This document shows positions 57,148 to 64,000 of a stretch of 64,000 bases of DNA, in pieces. The notes beneath the pieces were generated by a model. The model saw only the letters and a list, made by a program, of their open reading frames with translations. It was not told the origin of the DNA and searched no databases. The stretch lies in NCBI RefSeq assembly GCF_044904705.1, contig NZ_JADIKL010000001.1:310001-374000 (forward strand), in the 5' to 3' direction. Numbering within the stretch: the stretch's first letter is position 1; each line of letters begins with the position of its first letter. Origin of the DNA: Rhodanobacter_A agri (GTDB lineage: Bacteria; Pseudomonadota; Gammaproteobacteria; Xanthomonadales; Rhodanobacteraceae). The translations under genes were made by a program, and so were the position numbers.

Positions 57148-57784
57148 ATGAGACACATCGCCTGGCTCGCCACGCTCCCGCTGCTTGCGCTGCCGGCACT
57201 CGCGCTGGCCGCGGACGGCTATACCACCGGCAACGTCAACCTCCGCGCCGGCCCGGACCCCGGCTACCCTCTGATCGACACCATTCCGGCCGGCGCCCCG
57301 CTGGACATCCAGGGCTGCACCAGCGGCTGGGAGTGGTGCGACGTGATCTTCCAGGACGAGCGCGGCTGGGTCGCCGGCAATTTCATCCAGTACGACTACA
57401 ACAACCAGTACGTGCTGGTGCCCCAGTACGGCGTGCAGATCGGCATTCCCATCGTCACCTTCGTGATCGGGACCTACTGGGACAGCTACTACCGCAACCG
57501 GCCGTTCTATCGCGAACGGGGCCGCTGGTACGCACGCCCGATGCCGCGGCGGCCGCCACCTTCGCCGGTGTATCGCCCGATGCCGCCGCAACGGCCGGCA
57601 GGACCGATGCCGGATCGCCGGCCGCAACCGATGCCGCAACGCCCACAGATGGCGCCGCCACCCGCGTCGCGGCCGGCCATGCCACCTCGCGCACCCGCTG
57701 CCCGCCGGCAACGGCAAGCCGGCAGCCGGCGAGCACGGCAAGCCAGTCCCCAACAAGGACAAGGGCGACCGCCAGGATCATTGA
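57148..57784 (+). pseudogene. SH3-domain exported protein with apparent C-terminal frameshift
   Basis: Start ATG 57148 with GGAGGAG upstream and signal peptide MRHIAWLATLPLLALPALALA. A bacterial SH3 domain follows (about 25-85; GNVNLRAGPDPGYPLIDTIPAG, WEWCDVIFQDERGWVAGNFI), then a Tyr/Arg and Pro-rich tail. Near 57690-57710 the coding signal moves to another frame: there the sequence reads GNGKPAAGEHGKPVPNKDK with strongly GC-ending codons and stops at 57784. The original frame instead runs on to 58026 with poor codons, across the start of the FKBP gene. I infer one indel, biological or a sequencing error. Confidence 0.65.
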
Positions 57785-57869
57785 GTCCATCGGCAGGTCC
57801 CGGGCCGCGCCGCGGCCGGCCCGGGGCCTGCGCTAGACTGCGCGCACTTCGTTACCGGAAATCCACCGC

Positions 57870-58298
57870 ATGCGCCTTCTTTCCGCCGCGTTCGCCGCTG
57901 TCCTGCTCGGCGCCTTCGTTGCCGCGCCCGCAGCACTGGCGGCCGACAAGGTCACTCAACTGCAGAAGATCGACCACGTGGTCGGCAGCGGCACGGTGGC
58001 GAACGACGGAGACGTGGTGCAGGTGAACTACACCGGCTGGCTGTACGACGCGAACGCGAAGGACCACCACGGCAAGGAGTTCGACAGCTCGCTGGACAGC
58101 GGCGAACCGATCAGCTTCACGCTGGGCGCGGGCCAAGTGATCGCCGGCTGGGACCAGGGCATCCGTGGCATGCACGTGGGCGGCAAGCGCACCCTGGTGA
58201 TCCCGGCCCGGCTCGCCTACGGCAGCCGCGGCGCCGGCGAAGACATTCCGCCGGACGCCGCGCTGGTGTTCGACGTGGAGCTGGTTGGGGTGCACTGA
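57870..58298 (+). CDS. Exported FKBP-type peptidyl-prolyl isomerase
   Basis: 142 residues. A signal peptide (about 1-24, ending PAALA) precedes one FKBP domain with VVQVNYTGWLYDANAKDHHGKEFDSSLD, FTLGAGQVIAGWDQGIRGMHVGGKR and IPARLAYGSRGAGEDIPPDAALVFDVEL. Active-site aromatic and Asp residues are kept, so it should be active. It acts on periplasmic proteins. The preceding frameshifted SH3 gene does not reach into it when read in the restored frame. Confidence 0.93.
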   Translation: MRLLSAAFAAVLLGAFVAAPAALAADKVTQLQKIDHVVGSGTVANDGDVVQVNYTGWLYDANAKDHHGKEFDSSLDSGEPISFTLGAGQVIAGWDQGIRGMHVGGKRTLVIPARLAYGSRGAGEDIPPDAALVFDVELVGVH

Positions 58299-58336
58299 GC
58301 GCAACATGCGCCGGCAACGGCGATAGCGACAAGGCT

Positions 58337-60103
58337 TCACGCCTCGACGGGGCAGCCATACTCCGCACCAGCCACCACGCGATTGCGGCCACCGCGCTTG
58401 GCCCGGTACAACGCGGCATCCGCTTCCTTGCACAGGCACTGCAAATCGTGGCCACAAGCGTCGGTGAAGGACAGGCCGGCGCTGGCAGATACCCCGACGA
58501 CGACGCCGTCGTCCTCCACCCGGGTTTCCTCGATGGCCAAGCGGATGCGGTCGGCGATCACCATGCTTTGTGTGCGCGTGCACTCGACCAGCAGGATGCC
58601 GAACTCCTCGCCGCCCAACCGCCCGAACAAGTCCACCGGACGCAGGTGCTGCTTGCTGGCCACCACCACCTGACGCAGCACATCGTCGCCCACGGCGTGG
58701 CCATAGGTGTCGTTGATGTGCTTGAAGTGGTCCAGGTCGATGAACACCAGACAGGCCGTACCGGCACGCCGTTCCAGCAGGCGCAGCGTACGCTCGACCT
58801 CGCTCATGAAATGCTGGCGGTTGAAGATCGCGGTCAAGCCATCCAGGTGGGAAAGTTTCTTGAAGCGGAGTTGCGAGCGCTTGAGCCGGAACATCCAGAG
58901 CGCGGCGGAAACCAGCGCCATCAGCAGCAGCGCCAGGTACAGCCGATTGGTCTCGGCCGTCTTGGCATCCAGCGTCTGCCGCATGCGCAGCAGCGCGTTC
59001 TGTCGGCTCAGGCTCTCTGTCTCCAACTTCTGCAACAGCACGTGCTGTTGCACTGTCTCATAGGCCACCGTGCGTACATTGACGTCATCGAGATAGGCCT
59101 TGTCCAGCGCGACGTACTTTTCGTAGTAGTCGAGTGCGGCAGCGGTATGGCCCTGCTTCTTCTCGATGCGGTAAAGCACCTCGTAAGCATCCCTCGGCCA
59201 GTCGCCGGTTTTCTGCATGGCGACGACGGCCTGGGCCGCCTTCCGGGCGGCGTCATCGTCTCCGATAGCGGCCAGCGCCTGCGCTCGGAGCACCAGAGCC
59301 TCAAGCTTGTTGGCGGCATAGCCGTCGGCCTCGACTGAGGGTGCGATGCGATCAAGCAGTGCAAGCGCCTTATGCGGCTGCCCCGCAAGCCTGTACAGGT
59401 CGACAACAGTGAGCTGCAAGTCGGTACTGAATACCGGCACCTTGGCCGCTGTGCAGGCTTGGATGGCTTGCTGCAGCTCTGGGCTGTCGAGTTTGAGCCG
59501 ATGCCCGAGGGAAAGCCCCGCGACCAGACTGGCGGCGGAATAGCATGAACTCTTGCCTGAAGCAGCCTCTGTCAGCGCTACACGGGCATATTGCACGGCC
59601 AGATCAATTTGGCCGGCCAAAGCTAGCGATTGGGAGAGATTCAACAGCATCGAGCGGCGAACCTCGGCGTCCGCGACCTTTGGCAAGCGCGCCGCGAGGC
59701 GATCGGCCAGTTCGAACGCCTCCGGGTAATGCCTGGTGAGCATAAGCTGGCTCAGAAGGGTAGCTGACGCCTTGTCAGCCAGGGCCCGGTTACCGGCATG
59801 TCGAATGATGTCCTGAAACAACGCCTCCGACTTCGGGTAATCGTTTTCGTACATGGCCTCCCATGCGTTCGAATACCGCAGCCGCCACAACTGATCCGAC
59901 GTCAGTCGGGCAGCTTCCTGATTGAGCAAAGCCAGTTGTTGCAGGAAGCGCGGATGATCCACGGTCGCCAACGACTGGGTTTGCTCGAGATAGGTATCCG
60001 GGTCGGCAATGTGCTGGACGGCCAAGCCAGCCCGCCAGCACAGGGAACTGGCGAAGGCTACCCAAGCGGTCCATCGCTGCAGGTTGCGTGACCAGCGTGG
60101 CAT
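58337..60103 (-). CDS. TPR-membrane-GGDEF diguanylate cyclase, copy A
   Basis: 588 residues. An N-terminal signal or anchor (MPRWSRNLQRWTAWVAFASSL) precedes a periplasmic TPR-like helical sensor (about 35-385), a transmembrane helix (about 388-405; LYLALLLMALVSAALWMF) and a cytoplasmic GGDEF domain. Its active site is GGEEF at 497-501, with the product-inhibition I-site R488-x-x-D491 intact. It should make c-di-GMP in response to a periplasmic cue. A small BBD-like gene ends 17 bp upstream on the same strand. A close paralog lies at 62066-63844. Confidence 0.92.
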   Translation of the reverse strand: MPRWSRNLQRWTAWVAFASSLCWRAGLAVQHIADPDTYLEQTQSLATVDHPRFLQQLALLNQEAARLTSDQLWRLRYSNAWEAMYENDYPKSEALFQDIIRHAGNRALADKASATLLSQLMLTRHYPEAFELADRLAARLPKVADAEVRRSMLLNLSQSLALAGQIDLAVQYARVALTEAASGKSSCYSAASLVAGLSLGHRLKLDSPELQQAIQACTAAKVPVFSTDLQLTVVDLYRLAGQPHKALALLDRIAPSVEADGYAANKLEALVLRAQALAAIGDDDAARKAAQAVVAMQKTGDWPRDAYEVLYRIEKKQGHTAAALDYYEKYVALDKAYLDDVNVRTVAYETVQQHVLLQKLETESLSRQNALLRMRQTLDAKTAETNRLYLALLLMALVSAALWMFRLKRSQLRFKKLSHLDGLTAIFNRQHFMSEVERTLRLLERRAGTACLVFIDLDHFKHINDTYGHAVGDDVLRQVVVASKQHLRPVDLFGRLGGEEFGILLVECTRTQSMVIADRIRLAIEETRVEDDGVVVGVSASAGLSFTDACGHDLQCLCKEADAALYRAKRGGRNRVVAGAEYGCPVEA

Positions 60104-60120
60104 GGATACACCTGTCGCTC

Positions 60121-60429
60121 TCAGCGCGATCGGCGACGCTTGGTGGAGGGCCGTGAAGGGCGATCGGGCTTGGGCGGCTCTGGCAGAGGAACGTTAGTCT
60201 CCTCTTCCTCATCATCCCCATGACCCGGGGCATTTATCTGGGGTACTTGCTCTACCTGTTGGATGCCCAGTTCCACACGCAATGATGCGCTATTGCCCAA
60301 CTCCACCGCCAGCGTAAGCTCGACGCTTGCTCCTGCCTCCTTGAGCACGCATTTCAGCTCGTCGGGCGATGCGTAGCGCAGCGAGGCATCGCTGCCGATG
60401 GCTACCAGCAACTTGATCGTATCGGCCAT
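60121..60429 (-). CDS. Small borosin-precursor-like protein, copy A2
   Basis: 102 residues, GGGGGA 8 bp before the ATG. Residues 1-57 (MADTIKLLVAIGSDASLRYA, then ELKCVLKEAGAS, LGNSASLRVELG) align without gaps to the neighbour at 60475 and look like a helical bundle. The tail is different: NAPGHGDDEEEE, then Pro-rich VPLPEPPKPDRP and a basic end. Its last 45 residues are shared with the truncated gene at 63867. I infer a precursor-type leader domain plus variable tail because of the methyltransferase relic next door; a signalling partner of the GGDEF protein 17 bp downstream is the alternative. Confidence 0.6.
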   Translation of the reverse strand: MADTIKLLVAIGSDASLRYASPDELKCVLKEAGASVELTLAVELGNSASLRVELGIQQVEQVPQINAPGHGDDEEEETNVPLPEPPKPDRPSRPSTKRRRSR

Positions 60430-60474
60430 GTTGTTTCCCCCTGTCCCACGATGAAGCAGCGCTCGTCGACCTAA

Positions 60475-60717
60475 TCAGGCTTTTGGCTCACTCCAATCCA
60501 GTTCCAGGAGCGCAACTGCGTGCGTCTGGGGAACATTCTCTACTTCCATACTCCCGAGCATTTGGCGCAACGAGGCACCATTCCCCGATGCCACTGCCTT
60601 CTCGAACTCGGTGCTCGCCTGCGCCTGCTCCAGTACACCCTTCAGCTCGTCAGCCGAGGCATAACGCAGCGATGCATCGCCACCGATGGCTTCGAGCAAT
60701 TCGATCGTATCGGTCAT
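60475..60717 (-). CDS. Small borosin-precursor-like protein, copy A1
   Basis: 80 residues from ATG 60717, with AAGGGG 6 bp upstream; an ATG at 60747 would add ten residues. MTDTIELLEAIGGDASLRYA, ELKGVLEQAQAS and SGNGASLRQMLG parallel the gene at 60121, followed by a short hydrophobic tail VPQTHAVALLELDW. It is 54 bp downstream of the methyltransferase relic and 45 bp upstream of the second small gene. The layout, a small helical leader protein beside a separate TP-methylase-like enzyme, is that of split borosin systems. Functional assignment is inference. Confidence 0.6.
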   Translation of the reverse strand: MTDTIELLEAIGGDASLRYASADELKGVLEQAQASTEFEKAVASGNGASLRQMLGSMEVENVPQTHAVALLELDWSEPKA

Positions 60718-60771
60718 AACTTTCCCCTTCCGCGATTGTGTTGACACACATGTGCCGAGTAGGCGCCCGCT

Positions 60772-61625
60772 TCAGGCTGCAGCGCCGGTTTTCGCACTTA
60801 TATCCAGCGCCTGCAGCCGCTCCAGCATGGCACGGTTTGGTTGCAAGGTCACTGCAGGCGGCAGCACCACGGGTTCCTCGGCGGTCAACAGCACCTCGGC
60901 CAGTTCTCGCAAAATAATGCGATTAATGCGCGGCCGTTCGATGGCCAGGGTGGCACCCCGGTAAATGATCACCTCGTGGTCCGGCGGGTAGTCCTGCTCC
61001 AGGCGCTCCGCCAGCAGCGCGCGGTAGCCCGGTCCATTGTCTAAAGGCCCTACAAAACGATTGCCGACCACTCCCATCTGCCACAGCACCAAATAGCCGG
61101 CCGGGTCGATGCGCCGCTCGCAATACAGCAACTGACTGGCCTCGACGTACTGACAGCCGTAACGGCCGGGATCGAAGCCAAGGTCGGCGTACAGGCAGTC
61201 CTCGGTGGAGATACCCGGCCCCATGTGCGCCCCGTAGCCTTCCGCACGGGCCTGTTCGATCAACTTGAGCGGCGAATCACGCAAAGATGCGCGGATAGCC
61301 GTAGAACACGCCGCAGACCCGCTTGCCGGCGCGCAGTTCAGCCATCATCAGCACCACCCACCGCGATACGTCCGCATGAGCGGCTTGCCCTCGGCGTAGT
61401 AGGGCTGCAGGCTGCGCACATCCGAGTGCATGCGCTTCAGCCACTCCTCCGCAATGGCATCGGAGAGCGCGGCAAATACCACCCCCGTCTGCGCGATATC
61501 GCTGCGCGCCAGCGTGTGAGGTGCGAGCCAAGTGTCATGCCCAAGCCCACGCAGCTCGGTCTGCCGCGAGCTGGTAAAGCAAGCGACGACGACCCACCGC
61601 TAGCCGCACTCAACGAATCAACCAT
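60772..61625 (-). pseudogene. Borosin-type peptide N-methyltransferase relic (TP_methylase fold), frameshifted
   Basis: Homology runs through three frames. From ATG 61625 (AAGGGGG upstream): CVGLGMTLGSHLT. Next frame: LARSDIAQTGVVFAALSDAI and LQPYYAEGKPLMRTYR. Next: WVVLMMAELRAGKRVCGVFYGYP. Then, open from 61284 to 60772: AEGYGAHMGPGISTEDCLYA, DLGFDPGRYGCQYVEAS, LVLWQMGVVGN. These match the order and motifs of the fungal borosin methyltransferase OphMA (GIFYGHPGVF, MLPGISAEDYMFADLGFDP, YGCMTQEA, IIWQVGSVG). Shifts near 61515, 61362 and 61282 interrupt it; if real, it is inactive. Confidence 0.75.
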
Positions 61626-61674
61626 TGCATCCCCCTTCCTTTTCCCCCAGCGCCGATGGTACGGCAATTCAGGG

Positions 61675-62040
61675 TTACAGCAGGCCCCGGTCGACGGAGC
61701 GCAAGTGCTGTTCACAGGTAGCGACTAGGCGGCACAGCACCTCGTCGCCCATGGAGTGGCCGTGGGTGTCGTTGATGCGCCTGAAGTGATCGAGATCGAT
61801 GATCGCGACGCAGGCCGCGCCCTCCCGTTTCTCCAGCTGATGCAACACCCGCTCGACCTCACCCATGAAATGCTGGCGGTTGTAGAGGCGGTCAGGCCAT
61901 TGAGTTGGGACAGCCGCCAAGCGCAGCTGCGAGCGTTTGAACCGGAACATCCGCAGCGCACCGAAGCCCAGCACCCGAAGCAGCAGGTACGACAGGTTGG
62001 CATCAGCCATCCTGGCTCCAGCGTCGCCGTACGCCCATGT
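61675..62040 (-). pseudogene. Truncated third TPR-GGDEF copy
   Basis: Reads as a membrane helix (YLLLRVLGFGALRMF) and FKRSQLRL, then in a shifted frame LSQLNGLTA, then NRQHFMGEVERVLHQLEKRE, IDLDHFRRINDTHGHSMGDE and CEQHLRSVD. It ends before the RxxD/GGEEF active site. It aligns with the two full-length GGDEF genes from just before the transmembrane helix to mid-domain, but lacks the sensor and catalytic residues and has two compensating shifts. It is a decayed duplicate lying directly after copy B and before the methyltransferase relic. Confidence 0.8.
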
Positions 62041-62065
62041 GCGGCCATATGGTCGCTACAGCGCG

Positions 62066-63844
62066 TCAGGCCTCGGCGGGAATGCCACACTCGACATCGG
62101 CCGCCACGCGGTTGCGGCCGCCGCGCTTGGCGCGGTACAGCGCAGCATCGGCCTCACAACACAGGCGCTGCAGATCGTAGCCGTAGGTGTCGGTGAAGGC
62201 CAGGCCCACGCTGGTGGAGATCGCAATGGTGACCCCTTCGCACTCCACCACCGTCGCCTCCACCGCAAGGCGGATGCGGTCGGCGATCGCCATACCCTGT
62301 GCGCGCGTGCAATCAACCAGCAGGATGCCGAACTCCTCGCCGCCCAGCCGTCCGAACAAGTCCACCGGACGCAGGTGCTGCTTGCTGGCCATCACCACCT
62401 GGCGCAGCACCTCGTCACCCATGGCGTGGCCGTGGGTGTCGTTGATGTGCTTGAAATGGTCCAGATCGATGAAGACCAGACAGGCCGTGCCGGCACGTCG
62501 CTCCAGCAAGCGCAAGCTGCGCTCGACCTCGCTCATGAAATGCTGGCGGTTGAAGATCGCGGTCAGGCCGTCCTGGTGGGAGAGTTTCTTGAAGCGGAGT
62601 TGCGAGCGCTTGAGCCGGAACATCCACAGCACGACGGAGATCAGCACCATCAGCAGCAACGCCAGATACAGCCGATTGGTTTCCGCCGTCTTCGCATCTA
62701 GCGTCTGCCGCATGCGCAACAGCGCGTTCTGCCGGCTCAGGCTCTCCGTCTCCAGTTTTTGCGCCAACACGTGCTGTTGCACTGTCTGGTAGGCCATCGC
62801 CCGCGCGTTGACATCGTCGAGATAGGCCTTGTCCAGCGTGGCGTACTTCTCGTAGTAATCGAGTGCAGCGGCGGTATGACCCTGCTTCTTTTCGATGTGG
62901 TAAAGCACCTCATAGATGTCTTTCAGCCACACACCGAAATCACCGGATGGCCCCGCAGCAATAACGACTAAAGCTGCCGTCCGAGCATCGTCGTCGTCAC
63001 CGATGGCTGCCAGTGCTTGCGCTCGGCAGACTAAGGCCGCCAGCTTGTTAGGGGTATAGCCATTGGCGTTGATTTCAGACGCAACCTGGTCGAGCAGGGC
63101 CAGCGCCTTGCGAGGCTGCCCCTCACGCAGGTAAAGATCCGCAAGTGTGAGTTGCAAATCTGCGCTGTACACCGGCACCTTGGCCGCCGAGCAAACATCA
63201 ACGGCCTGTTGCAATTCCGGACTAGCTGGCTTGAGCCGGTGACCACTGGAGAGCGCCTGGACCAGACTTGAGGCAGAAAAACACGCTTCCTCCCCAGCAG
63301 CTGCGTCTGCCATCGCCATACGCGCATAGCGCACGGCTAAATCCGTCTGACCGGCTAGACCAAGCGATTGCGACAGATTCAGCAACAGCGAGAAGCGAAC
63401 CTTGGTATCCGTGACCTCTGGCAAGCGCGCCGCAAGGCGATTGGCCAGTTCAAATGCCTCGGTGTAATGCCGCGTCAGCCCAAGCTGGCTAAGCAGCATG
63501 GCAGACGCGCGATCGGCCAGCAGCGGATTACCGGAATGTCGGATGATGTCCTGAAACAGCGCATCCGACCTAACGTAATCGCTTTCATACATAGCTTCCC
63601 ACGCGTTCGAAAATTGCAGGAGCCACAATTGATCCGGCGTCAGCCTGGATGCCTCCCGATTGAGCAATGCCAACCGCTGAAGGAAGCCCGGGTGATCCAC
63701 GGTCGCCAGAGCCTGGGTCTGCCGGAGATAGGTATCCGGATCGGCAATGACGGGGGAGGCGGCCAAATCCCCCCACCCACACAGACAGCTGGCGAGGCCC
63801 GCCCATGCGACATATCTCCGTAGGCTGCGCGACCAACGGGACAT
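62066..63844 (-). CDS. TPR-membrane-GGDEF diguanylate cyclase, copy B
   Basis: 592 residues, closely similar to copy A along its whole length. ATG 63844 (MSRWSRSLRRYVAWAG) parallels copy A's start. Signal or anchor, TPR-like periplasmic region (SDALFQDIIRHSGNPLLADR, TPDQLWLLQFSNAWEAMYES), transmembrane helix near 392-410, GGDEF domain with GGEEF at 501-505 and I-site R492-x-x-D495. Both catalytic and feedback sites are intact. The gene just upstream (63867 onward) encodes a small protein related to the one upstream of copy A, so gene pairs were duplicated together. Confidence 0.92.
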   Translation of the reverse strand: MSRWSRSLRRYVAWAGLASCLCGWGDLAASPVIADPDTYLRQTQALATVDHPGFLQRLALLNREASRLTPDQLWLLQFSNAWEAMYESDYVRSDALFQDIIRHSGNPLLADRASAMLLSQLGLTRHYTEAFELANRLAARLPEVTDTKVRFSLLLNLSQSLGLAGQTDLAVRYARMAMADAAAGEEACFSASSLVQALSSGHRLKPASPELQQAVDVCSAAKVPVYSADLQLTLADLYLREGQPRKALALLDQVASEINANGYTPNKLAALVCRAQALAAIGDDDDARTAALVVIAAGPSGDFGVWLKDIYEVLYHIEKKQGHTAAALDYYEKYATLDKAYLDDVNARAMAYQTVQQHVLAQKLETESLSRQNALLRMRQTLDAKTAETNRLYLALLLMVLISVVLWMFRLKRSQLRFKKLSHQDGLTAIFNRQHFMSEVERSLRLLERRAGTACLVFIDLDHFKHINDTHGHAMGDEVLRQVVMASKQHLRPVDLFGRLGGEEFGILLVDCTRAQGMAIADRIRLAVEATVVECEGVTIAISTSVGLAFTDTYGYDLQRLCCEADAALYRAKRGGRNRVAADVECGIPAEA

Positions 63845-63866
63845 ATGACTACACCGACTGTCTCTT

Positions 63867-64000
63867 TCAGCCCGAGGGACCGTTCTTAGCAGGAGGGGGA
63901 GAAGATCGATCGGGCTGAGGCTCTTCCGGCAGAGGAACGTCAGCTTCTTCTTCGTCATCCCCATGACCAGGCGCGTTTGTTTGAGGCGTTTGTGGCAACT
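63867..64000 (-). CDS. Small borosin-precursor-like protein, copy B (5' end beyond window)
   Basis: Only the C-terminal 44 residues are inside. They read LPQTPQTNAPGHGDDEEEAD, then VPLPEEPQPDRSS and a short Pro-rich end. They match the tail of the protein at 60121 (NAPGHGDDEEEE, VPLPEPPKPDR) but not that at 60475. The stop lies 22 bp before the GGDEF copy B start, the same arrangement as copy A. The N-terminal leader domain should be found just outside the window. Confidence 0.7.
   Translation of the reverse strand, partial: LPQTPQTNAPGHGDDEEEADVPLPEEPQPDRSSPPPAKNGPSG

Noticed and set aside
57785..58026. C-terminal extension of the SH3 protein into the FKBP gene
   Set aside because: Codon usage collapses and it overlaps the FKBP signal peptide in another frame; a frameshift explains it better.
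60121..60747. Small proteins as Nif11-type nitrile-hydratase-like RiPP leaders
   Set aside because: The helical pattern is superficially similar, but the Nif11 signature residues and a Gly-Gly cleavage site are not visible. The adjacent TP_methylase-type enzyme points instead to borosin-like precursors.

Overview
The window is about 64 kb of high-GC chromosome from a gammaproteobacterium. I place it in the Xanthomonadales, most likely Rhodanobacteraceae (Dyella/Rhodanobacter-like). Reasons: the Xanthomonas-type non-phosphorylative L-fucose pathway, a FimX-like degenerate GGDEF-EAL protein, the gene neighbourhoods, and GC-rich codons that leave long antisense shadow ORFs. No rRNA, tRNA, CRISPR array, prophage or intact insertion sequence was seen.

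Layout. 1-15.5 kb is mostly housekeeping. It holds the 3' end of a FimX-like gene, the rpsP-rimM-trmD-rplS operon, ffh, an SdpR/SdpI/hydrolase cassette, a CcsA-like membrane protein, rplU-rpmA, obg and uvrA with a thioesterase. 15-31.7 kb is a carbohydrate island. A GH20 hexosaminidase, an L-fucose catabolic operon (dehydrogenase, lactonase, KDF dehydrogenase, diketo-acid hydrolase, fuconate dehydratase, GH29 fucosidase), a convergent fucP-mutarotase pair, an IclR regulator and a GH31 glucosidase lie together. Two intergenic regions there share a 15-bp motif. 31.7-43.9 kb is core again: sulfurtransferase/Nudix/DUF1289, an FKBP isomerase, a crotonase, mutL-amidase-tsaE-nnr, and queG. 43.9-58.3 kb carries pncB, a cytochrome c, rhomboid and PhzF proteins, yajQ, a class I DAHP synthase, a NERD-helicase and a second FKBP.

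Two regulatory RNAs stand out. The DAHP synthase gene is preceded by a 26-codon leader peptide with a run of Tyr/Phe/Trp codons and four mutually complementary segments, the architecture of a ribosome-mediated attenuator. Upstream of pncB lies a candidate small RNA of about 130 nt with C-rich loops and a strong terminator.

58.3-64 kb is the least ordinary region. Two similar TPR-membrane-GGDEF proteins are each preceded by small proteins that share one N-terminal domain. Between them is the frameshifted relic of a methyltransferase whose residues match the borosin (peptide backbone N-methyltransferase) family, plus a truncated third GGDEF copy. I read this as a duplicated and partly decayed split-borosin-like locus coupled to cyclic-di-GMP enzymes.

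Several intergenic repeat families (perfect inverted repeats of 28-31 bp, a 26-bp-ended element, stacked hairpins) are scattered through the window.
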